Counted from the stretch's first letter, positions 47,872 through 57,916 are shown. The stretch is DNA of 64,000 nucleotides from Hydrogenophaga crocea (GCF_011388215.1 NZ_CP049989.1:2666001-2730000), one strand, 5' to 3'. Numbers and translations: made by a program. The notes: generated by a model from the sequence alone, not told the origin.

Positions 47872-48741
47872 TCAGTTCTGCTGCAGCGCCGCGATGCGTT
47901 CTTCGATCGGCGGGTGGGTGCTGAACAGCTTGCCCAGGCCACCCGTGATGCCCAGCGCCTGCATGGTCTTGGGCAGCTCGCCGGGCTCGAGGCCGCCCAG
48001 GCGGGCCAGCGCGTTGATCATGGGCTGCTTGCGGCCCATGAGCTGGGCGGCGCCCGCGTCGGCGCGGAACTCGCGCTGGCGGCTGAACCAGGCCACGATG
48101 ATCGCGGCCAGGAAGCCCAGCACGATGTCCATCACGATGGTGGTCACCATGTAGCCGATGCCGGGGCCCGAGTTGTTGTCGCTGCCGCGGCGCAGGAAGC
48201 TGTCGACCGCGTAGCCGATGATGCGCGACAGGAACACCACGAAGGTGTTCATCACGCCCTGGATCAGCGTCATGGTGACCATGTCGCCGTTGGCGATGTG
48301 CGCCACCTCATGGCCGATCACGGCCTCGACCTCTTCGCGCGTCATGTTCTGCAGCAGGCCGGTGGACACGGCCACGAGCGCGCTGTTCTTGAAAGCGCCG
48401 GTGGCGAAGGCGTTCGGCGCGCCTTCGAAGATCGCCACCTCGGGCATGCCGATGCCGGCCTTGTCGGCGAATTTCTGCACCGTCGCCACGATCCAGGCCT
48501 CGTCGGCGTTCTGCGGCGGATTGATCACGCGCGCCCCGGTGCTGAACTTGGCCATGGGCTTGCTGATGAGCAGCGAGATGATCGCGCCGCCGAAACCCAT
48601 CACCAGCGAGAAACCGGCCAGGGCCGTCATGTTCAGGCCGTTGGCCGTGAGGAAACGGTCCACGCCGAGGATGCGCGTGGTGATGAGCAACACCGCCATC
48701 ACGGCGACGTTGGTCAGGACGAACAGCAGGATGCGTTTCAT
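47872..48741 (-). CDS. htpX: Membrane zinc metalloprotease HtpX
   Basis: A 289-residue M48 protease of the inner membrane that degrades misfolded membrane proteins. Two N-terminal transmembrane segments, the zinc motif HEVAH (in [13 protein letters not shown]), the downstream Glu ligand in REFRADAGA and two further hydrophobic segments are all present. Normal length. The 142 bp upstream hold no gene. Confidence 0.97.
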   Translation of the reverse strand: MKRILLFVLTNVAVMAVLLITTRILGVDRFLTANGLNMTALAGFSLVMGFGGAIISLLISKPMAKFSTGARVINPPQNADEAWIVATVQKFADKAGIGMPEVAIFEGAPNAFATGAFKNSALVAVSTGLLQNMTREEVEAVIGHEVAHIANGDMVTMTLIQGVMNTFVVFLSRIIGYAVDSFLRRGSDNNSGPGIGYMVTTIVMDIVLGFLAAIIVAWFSRQREFRADAGAAQLMGRKQPMINALARLGGLEPGELPKTMQALGITGGLGKLFSTHPPIEERIAALQQN

Positions 48742-48883
48742 GGATGCTCCGTTAGGCGCCGGCCCGTGCTGGCCGGCAGCGCACTGACCCGTTTCGGGCC
48801 ATCAGGTTCCCGCCGCCCTGGCGGGGCAGCGGATGATACCGAGGCCGCACGTGGGGCCGGCGGTGCGTTTTTTCAAGCGGGAT

Positions 48884-49621
48884 TCATGCCCGCCGCGGCG
48901 CGCGAAACACCTGCGCATCGGCGTAGAAATCCGCGCTTTCATTGGGCGGCCACCAGCCCGGTACGCCCAGCACGGGCAGGGGCGTGAAGGGCTTGCACGC
49001 CAGGGCCTCGGGCCGCAGCCGCTCGGCCAGCCAGCCGTCCCACGCGGCGAGGTCGGTGCCCAGCGCGCCGGGCACGGCTTCGGTGAACACGTGCGCGGTG
49101 ATCGACTTGTAGGGCTGCGCGAGCTTTTCCAGCAGCGCATGCCCGAACAGCACCAGCCGCGCCCCTGACCAGAGCGCGCGCTCGCTCACGAACAGGCGCT
49201 GCCAGTCGCGCGCGCGCAGCGCGTCCCACAGGGCAGGCGGCGCCTGCAGCAGCGCGGCGTTCTCGTCGAACAGCGTGATCGCATCGCGCAGGGGGCCGCG
49301 CACCGCGCCCACGCCCTGCGCTGCGATGGCCTCGGCCTGCAAGCGGTTGAGGCGGCGCTTGGCGAGCGGAAAACGGTGCCAGATCAGGCCGTTGAAGCCG
49401 TCGTGCAGGTTCTCGCGCGTGGGCACGCGGCCGGTCTCGCCGATGAAGGCCTCGTAGGCCACGCCCTCGGGCAGTTCGGCCTGCGGCACGGCGCGCAGCG
49501 GGCCGGGCGCGGCGGCGTTGAGCGCCTCGGGCAGCGACAGGCCCGCGGCCCGCGCGGCCTGCACCGCACGGCCGGCCTCGGCCACGGGCGCGAACCACGG
49601 GGCCGCCCAGTCCAGCACCAT
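48884..49621 (-). CDS. DUF3025 family protein
   Basis: A 245-residue cytoplasmic protein of the DUF3025 family, recognised from ENLHDGFNGLIWHRFPLAKRRLN and the DENAALL segment. Function unknown. It follows pyrC by 5 bp and is probably co-transcribed. Confidence 0.87.
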   Translation of the reverse strand: MVLDWAAPWFAPVAEAGRAVQAARAAGLSLPEALNAAAPGPLRAVPQAELPEGVAYEAFIGETGRVPTRENLHDGFNGLIWHRFPLAKRRLNRLQAEAIAAQGVGAVRGPLRDAITLFDENAALLQAPPALWDALRARDWQRLFVSERALWSGARLVLFGHALLEKLAQPYKSITAHVFTEAVPGALGTDLAAWDGWLAERLRPEALACKPFTPLPVLGVPGWWPPNESADFYADAQVFRAPRRA

Positions 49622-49626
49622 CGGGT

Positions 49627-50673
49627 TCAGGCCACCAGCCTCCAGCGCAGCGCTTCGCCCGCGCGCAGCGGCTTGAGCTCGGCCTCGCCGAACGCGAAGG
49701 ACTCGGGCGGTGTCCAGCTCTCGCGGCGCAGCGTCACGCTGCCGGTGTTGCGCGGCAGGCCGTAGAAGTCGGGGCCGTGGAAGCTGGCGAAGGCTTCGAG
49801 CTTGTCGAGCGCGTTCGCGGCCTCGAAGGCCTCGGCGTAGAGCTCGATCGCGGCGTGCGCGGTGTAGCAGCCCGCGCAGCCCGTGGCATGTTCCTTCAGG
49901 TGCGCCGGGTGCGGCGCGCTGTCGGTGCCCAGGAAGAAGCGGTCGCTGCCGCCGGTGGCCGCCTGCACCAGCGCGAGGCGGTGCGTTTCGCGCTTGAGCA
50001 CCGGCAGGCAGTAGTAGTGCGGCCGGATGCCGCCCTGGAAGATGGCGTTGCGGTTGAACAGCAGGTGGTGCGCGGTGATGGTGGCCGCGGTGTGCGCGCC
50101 CGCCTCGGCCACGTACTGCGCGGCTTCCTTCGTGGTGATGTGCTCCATCACGATCTTGAGCTCGGGGAAGTCGCGGCGCAGCGGGATCAGCACCTGATCG
50201 ATGAACACGGCCTCGCGGTCGAACAGGTCGATGTCGCTCGAAGTGACCTCGCCGTGCACCAGCAGCAGCACGCCCTCGCGCTGCATGGCTTCCAGGGTCT
50301 GGTAGGTCTTGCGGATGTCGGTCACGCCGGCGTCGCTGTTGGTGGTGGCGCCGGCGGGGTAGAGCTTGAGCGCCACCACGCCGGCCGCCTTGGCGCGCGC
50401 GATCTCGTCGGCGGGCAGGTTGTCGGTGAGGTAGAGCGTCATGAGCGGCTCGAAGGCCATGCCCGCGGGCACGGCGGCGAGGATGCGCTCGCGGTAGGCG
50501 CTGGCCTGCGCGGCGGTGGTCACCGGCGGCTTGAGGTTGGGCATGATGATCGCGCGCCCGAACTGGGCCGCGGTGTGCGGCACCACGGTCTGCAGGGCGT
50601 TGCCGTCGCGCACGTGCAGGTGCCAGTCGTCGGGCCGGGTGAGGGTGAGGGTGTCGGGGGTGGTCGCGCTCAT
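49627..50673 (-). CDS. pyrC: Dihydroorotase PyrC
   Basis: A 348-residue class II dihydroorotase closing the pyrimidine ring. Metal ligands HLH are in [12 protein letters not shown], the carboxylated lysine in [14 protein letters not shown], further histidines in LLVHGEV and MEHITT, and the catalytic Asp in LGTDSAPHP. Length and start are standard. A GACAAT box 8 bases before the ATG and no Shine-Dalgarno suggest a leaderless message. Confidence 0.97.
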   Translation of the reverse strand: MSATTPDTLTLTRPDDWHLHVRDGNALQTVVPHTAAQFGRAIIMPNLKPPVTTAAQASAYRERILAAVPAGMAFEPLMTLYLTDNLPADEIARAKAAGVVALKLYPAGATTNSDAGVTDIRKTYQTLEAMQREGVLLLVHGEVTSSDIDLFDREAVFIDQVLIPLRRDFPELKIVMEHITTKEAAQYVAEAGAHTAATITAHHLLFNRNAIFQGGIRPHYYCLPVLKRETHRLALVQAATGGSDRFFLGTDSAPHPAHLKEHATGCAGCYTAHAAIELYAEAFEAANALDKLEAFASFHGPDFYGLPRNTGSVTLRRESWTPPESFAFGEAELKPLRAGEALRWRLVA

Positions 50674-50681
50674 GGGCCCGG

Positions 50682-50687
50682 ATTGTC
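50682..50687 (-). promoter_or_regulatory. GACAAT -10 box of pyrC
   Basis: GACAAT followed by CCGGGCCC and the pyrC ATG, nearly the same string as in front of lpxC (TACAAT-CCGGGG-ATG). Confidence 0.5.
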
Positions 50688-50710
50688 GCAGCCCGCGCCG
50701 CCCCGCCCGC

Positions 50711-51637
50711 TCAGGGCACCTGGTCGCTGGGGTACTTCCAGCTGTCGCGCAGCAGGTAGCTCATGGGCAGGTTCAGCGCCTGGCCGTGCGGCGGAATCGG
50801 CTGCTCGAACCAGCGCCGGTAGATGGCCTCGATCTCGTGGCCCAGGATCAGTCGCCGCATCTCGCCGTCGACGATGGCCTTGAAGGCCGGATCGCCGGGC
50901 GGCAGCATGATGGCCAGCGGCTCGGTGGTGAGGAAGCGCCCGCGCACCGCGAGCGCGCGCGGATCGGGCCGCTGCGCGATCAGGCCGAACAGCAGCACAT
51001 CGTCCATCACGAAGGCCTGGGCCTCGCCGCGCTCCACCTGGCGCAGCGCCTGCTCGTGATCGTCGGCCTCGGCGATGTCCAGCGGCAGGTTGCGCATGGC
51101 CTTGATGCGCCGCACCGCGGCCAGCGGCGTGGTGTTGCGCGTGGACACCACGCGCAGCAGCGCCGGGTGGTCGATGCGGTCGATCGGGCTTTCGGCGCGC
51201 ACCAGCAGGCGCGCGCCGGTGATGTAGTGCGGGATGGTAAAAGCCACGCGCTGGCGCCGCTCGGCGTTGTTGGTGGTGGAGCCGCATTCGAGCTGGGCCT
51301 GGCCCTGCGCGATCACGTCCAGGCGGTCGGCCGGGCTCACGAGGCGGTGCACCACGGCGAGCTCGGGCAACGCGAGCCGCTGGCGCAGCGCCTGCACCAG
51401 CCGCTCGCACAGATCGAGCGCGTAGCCGATGGGCCGGCCATCGGGCCCGAGGTAGGAGAACGGCACCGAGGCGCTGCGGTGCGCGATCACGATGCGGCCC
51501 TCGGCCCGCAGCCGGTCGATCACCGGGCCCGAGGGCAGGGTCTCGGCGCGTGCGCTCAGCGCCACGCCCAGGGCGGCGAACACGCAGGCAATGCCCGCGA
51601 TACGGATCCAGACACGCAGCGTTTTGACGGCGGACAT
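50711..51637 (-). CDS. Periplasmic amino-acid-type ABC substrate-binding protein
   Basis: A 308-residue periplasmic binding protein (SBP family 3) with a signal peptide ending near ALSARA and the family segments [31 protein letters not shown] (outline) and [10 protein letters not shown]. It is closest in character to glutamate/aspartate (GltI-like) receptors. No permease or ATPase genes lie beside it, so it either works with a remote transporter or as a sensor protein. A LysR regulator lies upstream on the same strand. Confidence 0.87.
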   Translation of the reverse strand: MSAVKTLRVWIRIAGIACVFAALGVALSARAETLPSGPVIDRLRAEGRIVIAHRSASVPFSYLGPDGRPIGYALDLCERLVQALRQRLALPELAVVHRLVSPADRLDVIAQGQAQLECGSTTNNAERRQRVAFTIPHYITGARLLVRAESPIDRIDHPALLRVVSTRNTTPLAAVRRIKAMRNLPLDIAEADDHEQALRQVERGEAQAFVMDDVLLFGLIAQRPDPRALAVRGRFLTTEPLAIMLPPGDPAFKAIVDGEMRRLILGHEIEAIYRRWFEQPIPPHGQALNLPMSYLLRDSWKYPSDQVP

Positions 51638-51707
51638 GGCGGCACCTCCCAGAGGGCCGCACCTTAGGCAGCCTGCGCCGCCAGGTCGCTACCGCATTGG
51701 CGGCATT

Positions 51708-52631
51708 TCAGCCCTTGGTCGCCAGCAGGTCGCTCAGGCGGTTCCAGAAGCTGGCCACCGCGCGCTTGCCCTTGTTCGCGTCGAGCGGCCGGGCGCGGTA
51801 CAGGCGGATGTCCAACGTGAGCTGCAGGCCGTCGGCCGCGGGCACGAGGCGGCGCGCGGCGAGCTCGTTGCGCACCGCGCTCGAAGGCAGGAAGGCGATG
51901 CCGTGGCCTTCGAGCGCCATGGCCTTCAGGCCCTCGGCCATGTCGGTCTCGTACACGCGGTCGAGCTGTGCGGCCAGCGGCGAGTCTTTGAGCAGGTGCT
52001 CGACCACGCGGCCCAGGTAGGCGCCCGGCGCATAGCCCAGGTAGGGCTGAGGCAGGCCATTGGCCGGCGGCAGCGCGTACATCGGCGCGCCCTGGGCGTT
52101 GGGCTTCACGTAGGGCGCGAGCTGCTCGCTGCCCAGCGGCAGCATCTCGTAGCGCGCGGGGTCGAGCTGGATCGGCTGCGCCGCGTGGTGGTAGGCGATC
52201 AGCAGGTCGCAACTGCCTTCCACCAGGCGCATCACGGCGTCGTGCACGTTGAGCGCGATCAGCCGGCTCTTCACGGGGCCGACGGCTTCGCGCAGGCCCG
52301 AGAGCCATTGCGGGAAGAAGGTGAAGGCCAGGGTGTGCGGCACGGCGAACTCGATCACGTCCTGCGCGGCCGCGGTGTGCGCGCGCAGCATGAGCCGCGT
52401 GCCGTTGAGTGCCTGCAGGATCTCGAGCGCCTGTTCGTGCAGGGTCTGGCCCGCGGGCGTGAGCCGCGTGGGGTAGGACGAGCGGTCCACCAGGTCGGTG
52501 CCGGCCCAGGCCTCGAGCGACTGGATGCGGCGCGAGAAGGCCGGCTGGGTCACGTGCCGCAGTTGCGCCGAACGGCTGAAGCTGCGCGTCTCGGCCAGGC
52601 TCACGAAGTCTTCAAGCCACTTGGTTTCCAT
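51708..52631 (-). CDS. LysR-family regulator, HypT-like
   Basis: A 307-residue regulator with an N-terminal winged helix-turn-helix (METKWLEDFVSLAETRSFSRSAQLRHVTQPAFSRRIQ in outline, residues 1-60) and an effector domain containing YLGRVVEHLL. The opening and this segment resemble the HypT/YjiE hypochlorite-response regulators. Whether the redox-active methionines are kept was not established. It may control the binding-protein gene downstream. Confidence 0.88.
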   Translation of the reverse strand: METKWLEDFVSLAETRSFSRSAQLRHVTQPAFSRRIQSLEAWAGTDLVDRSSYPTRLTPAGQTLHEQALEILQALNGTRLMLRAHTAAAQDVIEFAVPHTLAFTFFPQWLSGLREAVGPVKSRLIALNVHDAVMRLVEGSCDLLIAYHHAAQPIQLDPARYEMLPLGSEQLAPYVKPNAQGAPMYALPPANGLPQPYLGYAPGAYLGRVVEHLLKDSPLAAQLDRVYETDMAEGLKAMALEGHGIAFLPSSAVRNELAARRLVPAADGLQLTLDIRLYRARPLDANKGKRAVASFWNRLSDLLATKG

Positions 52632-52641
52632 AGGACGCGGA

Positions 52642-54492
52642 TTATGTGTCGGTGCCGCTTTGCTGCAGTGCCCACATGCGCGCGTAGGCGCCGCCCTGCT
52701 GCAGCAGCTGCGCGTGCGAGCCGCGCTCGACGATGTGGCCGTGTTCGAGCACCAGGATCTCGTGCGCGTCGACCACGGTGGACAGGCGGTGCGCGATCAC
52801 CAGCGTGGTCTTGTTGGCGGCCGCGCTGCGCAGCTCGGCCTGGATCGCGCGTTCGTTGGCCGAGTCGAGCGCGCTCGTGGCCTCGTCGAAGATCATCACC
52901 GGCGGGTTCTTGAGCAGGGTGCGCGCGATCGCCACGCGCTGCTTCTCGCCGCCCGAGAGCTTGAGGCCGCGCTCGCCGACCAGGGTCTGGTAGCCCTGGG
53001 GCAGCCGCTCGATGAAACCGTGGATGTGCGCCGCGCGCGCGGCGGCCACCGCGGCCTCGTGGCCGGCCTCGGGCCGGCCGTAGAGGATGTTGTATTCGAT
53101 GGTGTCGTTGAACAGCACCGTGTCCTGCGGCACGATGCCGATGGCCGCGCGCACGCTGCCCTGCGTGACCTGCGCGATGTCCTGGCCGTTGATGGTGATG
53201 CGGCCGCCCTCGTCATGGTTCGTGACGTCGTAGAAGCGGTAGAGCAGGCGCGCCAGCGTGCTCTTGCCCGAACCCGAGGGCCCCACCACCGCCACCGTCT
53301 TGCCCGCGGGAATCTCGAAGTGGATGCCGTGCAGGATCTCGCGCGCGGGCTCGTACGAGAAGCGCACGTTCTCGAAACGGATGGTGGGCGGGCCGTCGAG
53401 CGCGAGGGGCAACGCGCCCGGCGCGTCGGCGATCTCGCGGTCTTTCTCGAGCAGCACGAACATCTTGTCGAGGTCGGTCAGGCTCTGCTTGATCTCGCGG
53501 TAGAGCACGCCCAGAAAGCCCAGCGGGATGTAGAGCTGGATCATGAAGGCGTTGACCATCACCAGATCGCCCAGCGTGAGCGTGCCCGCCGCCACGCCCT
53601 GCGTGGCGCGCCAGAGCATGAGCACCAGCGCCACCGCAATGATGAGCTGTTGCCCCGCGTTGAGCATGGACAGCGTCTGCTGGCTCAGCAGGCGCGCGCG
53701 GCGCAGCTTCTGCAGCGACTCGTCGTAGCGCCGCGCCTCGAAGGCCTCGTTGTTGAAGTACTTGACCGTCTCGTAGTTCAGCAGCGAATCGATGGCCTTG
53801 CTCTGGCTGGTCGACTCGAGCTCGTTCATGCGGCGGCGAAACTGCGTGCGCCACTCGGTCACGGTCACGGTGAAGGCCACGTACAGCACCAACGCACCCA
53901 GCGTGATCCAGGCATAGCCCATGTCGAACTGCGTGCCCAGCAGCGTGAGCACCAGCAGCACCTCGATCAGCGTGGGCACGATGCTGTAGAGCGAGTACGA
54001 GATCAGCGACTGCACGCCGCGCGTGCCGCGCTCGATGTCGCGCGTCATGCCGCCGGTCTGGCGTTCGAGGTGAAAGCGCAGGCTCAGGCCGTGCAGGTGG
54101 CCGAACACTTCGAGCGCGATGCGGCGCGTGGCGCCCTCGGTGGCCTTGGCGAACACCAGCTCGCGCAGCTCGGTGAACAGGCTGGTGCACAGGCGCAGCG
54201 CGCCGTAGGCGATCAGCAGCGCCACCGGCACCACCAGCAGCGACTCGGCGCTGCCGGGCTTGATGCTCATGGCGTCGACCAGCTGCTTGAGCAGCACCGG
54301 CACGCCCACGTTGGCCACCTTGGCGCCCACCATGAACGCGAGCGCGGCGAGCACGCGCCACTTGTAGTCCCACAGGTAGGGCAGCAGACGCTGGAGGGTG
54401 GCCCAGTCGGAGCGGCGCGCGGGCGCGGCTTCGCCGGGGGCGGTGGCGTGGGGCAGGGCCACGCGGCCTTGGGTGGGGTTGTCGGGGCGCAT
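52642..54492 (-). CDS. Atm1-type ABC exporter (half-transporter)
   Basis: A 616-residue fused membrane/ATPase half-transporter. Six transmembrane helices span about residues 45-330; the nucleotide-binding domain has Walker A GPSGSGKSTLA, the signature LSGGEKQRVAIAR and Walker B VMIFDEATSALD. The membrane part (VGVPVLLKQLVDAM, LSLRFHLERQTGG) resembles Atm1/HMT exporters of glutathione or glutathione-metal species. The start at 54492 is preferred over 54561, which would overlap the divergent thioesterase gene. Confidence 0.92.
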   Translation of the reverse strand: MRPDNPTQGRVALPHATAPGEAAPARRSDWATLQRLLPYLWDYKWRVLAALAFMVGAKVANVGVPVLLKQLVDAMSIKPGSAESLLVVPVALLIAYGALRLCTSLFTELRELVFAKATEGATRRIALEVFGHLHGLSLRFHLERQTGGMTRDIERGTRGVQSLISYSLYSIVPTLIEVLLVLTLLGTQFDMGYAWITLGALVLYVAFTVTVTEWRTQFRRRMNELESTSQSKAIDSLLNYETVKYFNNEAFEARRYDESLQKLRRARLLSQQTLSMLNAGQQLIIAVALVLMLWRATQGVAAGTLTLGDLVMVNAFMIQLYIPLGFLGVLYREIKQSLTDLDKMFVLLEKDREIADAPGALPLALDGPPTIRFENVRFSYEPAREILHGIHFEIPAGKTVAVVGPSGSGKSTLARLLYRFYDVTNHDEGGRITINGQDIAQVTQGSVRAAIGIVPQDTVLFNDTIEYNILYGRPEAGHEAAVAAARAAHIHGFIERLPQGYQTLVGERGLKLSGGEKQRVAIARTLLKNPPVMIFDEATSALDSANERAIQAELRSAAANKTTLVIAHRLSTVVDAHEILVLEHGHIVERGSHAQLLQQGGAYARMWALQQSGTDT

Positions 54493-54527
54493 GCGGGAGA
54501 ATTCGCGGGTTACCGGAGATTGTGCCC

Positions 54528-54977
54528 ATGCCCCCCAATTCAAGTGCCGCCAACGCGCCATTGCCCGCGCTGCCGTCCGACCACCGTGAGCTGGTGCTCA
54601 AGGTGATCCCCATGCCGGCCGACTGCAACGCCAATGGCGACATCTTCGGCGGCTGGGTCATGGCCCAGGTCGACCTGGCCGGCGCCGTGCTGCCGGCGCG
54701 CTACGTGCGCGGGCGCATGGCCACGGTGGCGGTGAACCAGTTCGTCTTCAAGCAGCCGGTGCGCGTGGGCGACATCCTGAGCTTTTATTCGCACGTCACG
54801 CGCATCGGGCGCACCTCGATCACGGTGATGGTCGAGGTGTTCGCCGAGCGCTTTTCGGCGCAGGGCCAGTACGTGAAGGTCACCGAGGCCAGCCTCACCT
54901 ACGTGGCGATCGACCGCGAAGGCCGGCCCCGGCCGATTCCCGACGAGGCGCGGGCGGAGTGGAAAGCGCCGGATTGA
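54528..54977 (+). CDS. Acyl-CoA thioesterase, YciA-type hotdog
   Basis: A 149-residue single-hotdog thioesterase that hydrolyses acyl-CoA. The family motif NANGDIFGGWVMAQVDLAG includes the catalytic Asp, and the FKQPVRVGDILSFYS segment is typical of YciA. The ATG at 54528 is used; a GTG two codons earlier is an alternative closer to GGAG. Divergent from the ABC exporter with only a 35-bp gap. Confidence 0.92.
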   Translation: MPPNSSAANAPLPALPSDHRELVLKVIPMPADCNANGDIFGGWVMAQVDLAGAVLPARYVRGRMATVAVNQFVFKQPVRVGDILSFYSHVTRIGRTSITVMVEVFAERFSAQGQYVKVTEASLTYVAIDREGRPRPIPDEARAEWKAPD

Positions 54978-54990
54978 GCCGGCCCCGGCG

Positions 54991-55554
54991 TCAACCGCCC
55001 CAGCGCCGCACGCGGCCGATGTCCACGTGCACGAACTGCTCGCGCGGGTAGTAACCCACGCCGCCGGCCTGCAGCGACCAGGCGGCGTCGCGCAGGTCGG
55101 CCAGCGGCACACCGGCCACGCGCACGTCGATCGCGAGCCCGTCCATGTGCAGGCTGCGCGTGGCCACGCCGCCGCCGCGCGTGGCCTTGAGGTGGGCGTT
55201 GGTGGCCGGCGAGCGGTAGCCCGAGATCACCTGGTAGGGCCGGTCGGTGGCGAGCACGCGGCGCAGCGCGTGCAGCAGGTCGTGCAGGCCGGGGGCGATG
55301 TGGCCCACCGCACCCGAGTAATGGTCGCGCAGGAAATGGTCGAGCCGGCCCAGGGCCTCGGGCAGGTAGGCGTCACCGCGCGCGTACACCACATCGATCT
55401 GTTCGTGGGTGTGCAGGTGGTCGAGCGCGAGCTCGCGCGCCGGCGCGGCCCACACGCGCCCGGGCAGCGCGAGCAGCGGAACGGCCAGGCCCGCACCGAG
55501 GCCGGTGCGCAACACGTGGCGGCGGGTGGCAGTGCGCGGTGGGCTGTGCTTCAT
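54991..55554 (-). CDS. mepK: Peptidoglycan 3-3 crosslink endopeptidase MepK (DUF882)
   Basis: A 187-residue exported M15-type metallopeptidase. The twin-arginine signal (TRRHVLRTGLGAGLAVPLL) suggests Tat export. The catalytic domain closely follows E. coli MepK/YcbK: LHTHEQI, VISGYRSPATN, zinc ligands in SLHMDGLAIDV and FVHVDIG, and GGVGYYPR near the end. MepK cleaves the 3-3 crosslinks made by L,D-transpeptidases, matching the adjacent ldtD gene, which it overlaps by 4 bp. Confidence 0.92.
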   Translation of the reverse strand: MKHSPPRTATRRHVLRTGLGAGLAVPLLALPGRVWAAPARELALDHLHTHEQIDVVYARGDAYLPEALGRLDHFLRDHYSGAVGHIAPGLHDLLHALRRVLATDRPYQVISGYRSPATNAHLKATRGGGVATRSLHMDGLAIDVRVAGVPLADLRDAAWSLQAGGVGYYPREQFVHVDIGRVRRWGG

Positions 55555-57146
55555 CGGGCGGTCTCGGGCGGGGTTCGGGGGCGGGCGTCGAGCGCGGCCT
55601 GAAGCCGCGCGTCCAGACCATACACGTCCGGCAGGAAGCGCGGGCGGCCCTGGGCGACCAGCGCCGTGGCGTAGGCGATCAGCACCGGCAGCGGTTCGCG
55701 CAGGGCCACGTGGGTGGATGTGCCGGCCGCCATCTGCGCGCGGATGCGGTCTTCGTCCCAGCCGGGCATGCCGTCCATGACGAAGCGGGCCAGGCCCACC
55801 GGGTCTTCCACGCGGATGCAGCCGTGGCTGAAATCGCGCCGCTCGCGCGCGAACAGGCCCACCGAGGGCGTGTGGTGCAGGTAGATGTTGTCGCGGTTGG
55901 GGAATACGAACTTGATGTCGCCCAGCGCGTTGGCCGGGCCCGGGCGCTGGCGGATGCGTGAGCGCCCCGCCAGCACCGCGTCGAGCCCGGCCGGGCTCAG
56001 GGCGGTCTCGACCCGGCCGTCGCCGGTCACGAACTCGAAGCCCTGGCGTGCCCAGTGGCCCGGGTCGCGGCGCAGCCGCGGCACCAGCTCGGCGCGCGCG
56101 ATCGAGGGCGGCACGTTCCAGAACGGGCTGAACTCGATGCTGCGCAGGCGCTCGTCGAACAGCGGGGTTTCGTGGTCGAGCGCCTCGCCCACGATCACGC
56201 GCATCTGCAGGCGCACCGCGATGCGACCGTCCACCACCTCGTAGGCGCGCAGCACGAACTCGGGAATGTTGACCACGATCATGCGCGGGCCGAGGAACAG
56301 CGGCGTCCAGCGCAGCCGCTCCAGGGTGAGCGCGACCTGGCGTGCGCGCGCCGCGGGTGGCACCTCGAGCGCGGCGCGCGTGCCGGCGCCGATCACGCCG
56401 TCGGGCGCAAGGCCGTGGCGCGCCTGGAAGGCCTTGAGCGCGTCCAGCAGCGGTCCTTCGAGCCGCGCCGGCACCGGCGCGGAGGCGGGCAGGTCGCCCA
56501 GCAGCACCAGGCGCTGGGCGAGCAGCGGCAGGCCGGGCCAGGCGGCGCCCGGCTCCAGCTTGGGCTGGCGCGCGCCGGCGGGGCGCGGCAGCGCGGGCAG
56601 CGGCTGCGCCCACGCGGGCGGATCGCCCAGCGCGCGCAGGCCCGCCAGCACACCCTGCAACTGGCCGTAGAAGGGCAGCGGCGGCAGCGCGGCGCGCACC
56701 GCATCGGCCGGCCGGCCGCGGGCCAGCGCGGCCGCGAGCGCCTGGGTGGGGTCGAAGCCCTCGCGCGGCGCCACGCTGAAGCGGTGGTGGATCTGCCGCG
56801 GGTCGATGCGGCCGAAAGCCAGGTCGTGCAGCAGCCGCAGCATCGCGGCGTTGAGCGCGCGCGCGAAAGCCGCGGCCTCGGGCCCCTCGGGCGCGGCCAG
56901 CGCCGCGGGCAGGCGCTGCGCGAGCGCGTCGGTGCCGTAGTCGGCCGGGTCCAGGCCGTGCTCGCCGGCCGCGGCCAGCAGGGCCAGGGCCTCGCGCGCC
57001 GGGGCCTCGGGCCAGTGCGTGGGCAGCGCGGCCGGCGCTGGACCCTGGGCCTGGGCCTGCGTGCTTCCCAGCGCGGGCCAGGCCGCGAGCCCGCCCGCGG
57101 CCTGCAACCAGGCGCGGCGGCTCCAGCGGGGTGCAAACGGCGGCAT
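55551..57146 (-). CDS. ldtD: L,D-transpeptidase LdtD (YcbB)
   Basis: A 531-residue exported enzyme making 3-3 peptidoglycan crosslinks. Twin-arginine-like signal (SRRAWLQAAGGLAAW), a scaffold domain with HDLAFGRIDPRQIHH, a peptidoglycan-binding domain (LKAFQARHGLAPDGVIGAGT) and the YkuD catalytic domain with the active Cys in SHGCIRVEDP. A substrate-capping loop is present between them. Translation is coupled to mepK, repeating the ycbB-ycbK order of E. coli. Confidence 0.93.
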   Translation of the reverse strand: MPPFAPRWSRRAWLQAAGGLAAWPALGSTQAQAQGPAPAALPTHWPEAPAREALALLAAAGEHGLDPADYGTDALAQRLPAALAAPEGPEAAAFARALNAAMLRLLHDLAFGRIDPRQIHHRFSVAPREGFDPTQALAAALARGRPADAVRAALPPLPFYGQLQGVLAGLRALGDPPAWAQPLPALPRPAGARQPKLEPGAAWPGLPLLAQRLVLLGDLPASAPVPARLEGPLLDALKAFQARHGLAPDGVIGAGTRAALEVPPAARARQVALTLERLRWTPLFLGPRMIVVNIPEFVLRAYEVVDGRIAVRLQMRVIVGEALDHETPLFDERLRSIEFSPFWNVPPSIARAELVPRLRRDPGHWARQGFEFVTGDGRVETALSPAGLDAVLAGRSRIRQRPGPANALGDIKFVFPNRDNIYLHHTPSVGLFARERRDFSHGCIRVEDPVGLARFVMDGMPGWDEDRIRAQMAAGTSTHVALREPLPVLIAYATALVAQGRPRFLPDVYGLDARLQAALDARPRTPPETAR

Positions 57147-57175
57147 GGCGCGATTGTGGTCCCGGCCCGGCGGGC

Positions 57176-57916
57176 TCAGCGCCGCCAGCGCGCGCGCCAG
57201 GCCGCGTAGATCGCGTCGGCCAGCGCCTCGCTGCCGGCCTGGTGGCGCGCGGTGGCCGCGCGCATGGCCTCGGGCGGCTGCACCGAATCGGGGTGGCGCG
57301 CGATCGCGCCGGGGTAGACGGCGCCGGGCGCGGCCAGCCAGTCGGCGATCTTGGGCGGCGTGATCTCCACATGGAACTGCATGGCCAGGTGGATGCCGAG
57401 CGCGAAGGCCTGGTGCGGGCACGCGGGCGACGAAGCCAGCCACTCGGCGCCCGCGGGCAGGCCCACGAAGCCGTCGTAGTGCCATTGGTACACGGTGGCC
57501 TGGCGCAGCCCGCCGAACCAGGCGCGCGCGGCGGGCGTGTCGTGCAGCGTGATGGGCAGCCAGCCCACTTCGGGCTGCGGCAGCCGCGCCACGCGGCCGC
57601 CGAAGGCGCGCGCCATGAGCTGGCCGCCCAGGCAGTGGCCGAGCACGGGCACGCCGAGCGCCTCGGCCTCGCGGATCAGGGCCTCGGCCTGGCGCAGGCT
57701 GGGGCGCTCGTCGTTGGCGCTCCATTCGCCGCCCAGCACCGCGAGCGCGCGGTAGGGCGCCACGCTCGCGGGGTAGGCCTGGCCGGCCTCGGTGCAGAAC
57801 ACCTGCCAGTCGGCGCCCTGCGCGTCCAGCCACTGGCCGAGGTAGGCGGGGTGGTCTTCGAGGGTGTGCTGCAGCACCAGCACGTCGTGAACGGGGGCAG
57901 AAACGGAAACAGCCAT
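57176..57916 (-). CDS. Class I glutamine amidotransferase-like protein
   Basis: A 246-residue stand-alone GATase1. The nucleophile Cys is in LGHCLGGQLMA and the His-Glu pair in MQFHVEI. Proteins of this kind (YfeJ/GuaA-like) hydrolyse the amide of glutamine or act on gamma-glutamyl compounds; no synthetase partner is present. Located between ldtD and the enoyl-CoA hydratase, in the same direction. Confidence 0.9.
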   Translation of the reverse strand: MAVSVSAPVHDVLVLQHTLEDHPAYLGQWLDAQGADWQVFCTEAGQAYPASVAPYRALAVLGGEWSANDERPSLRQAEALIREAEALGVPVLGHCLGGQLMARAFGGRVARLPQPEVGWLPITLHDTPAARAWFGGLRQATVYQWHYDGFVGLPAGAEWLASSPACPHQAFALGIHLAMQFHVEITPPKIADWLAAPGAVYPGAIARHPDSVQPPEAMRAATARHQAGSEALADAIYAAWRARWRR

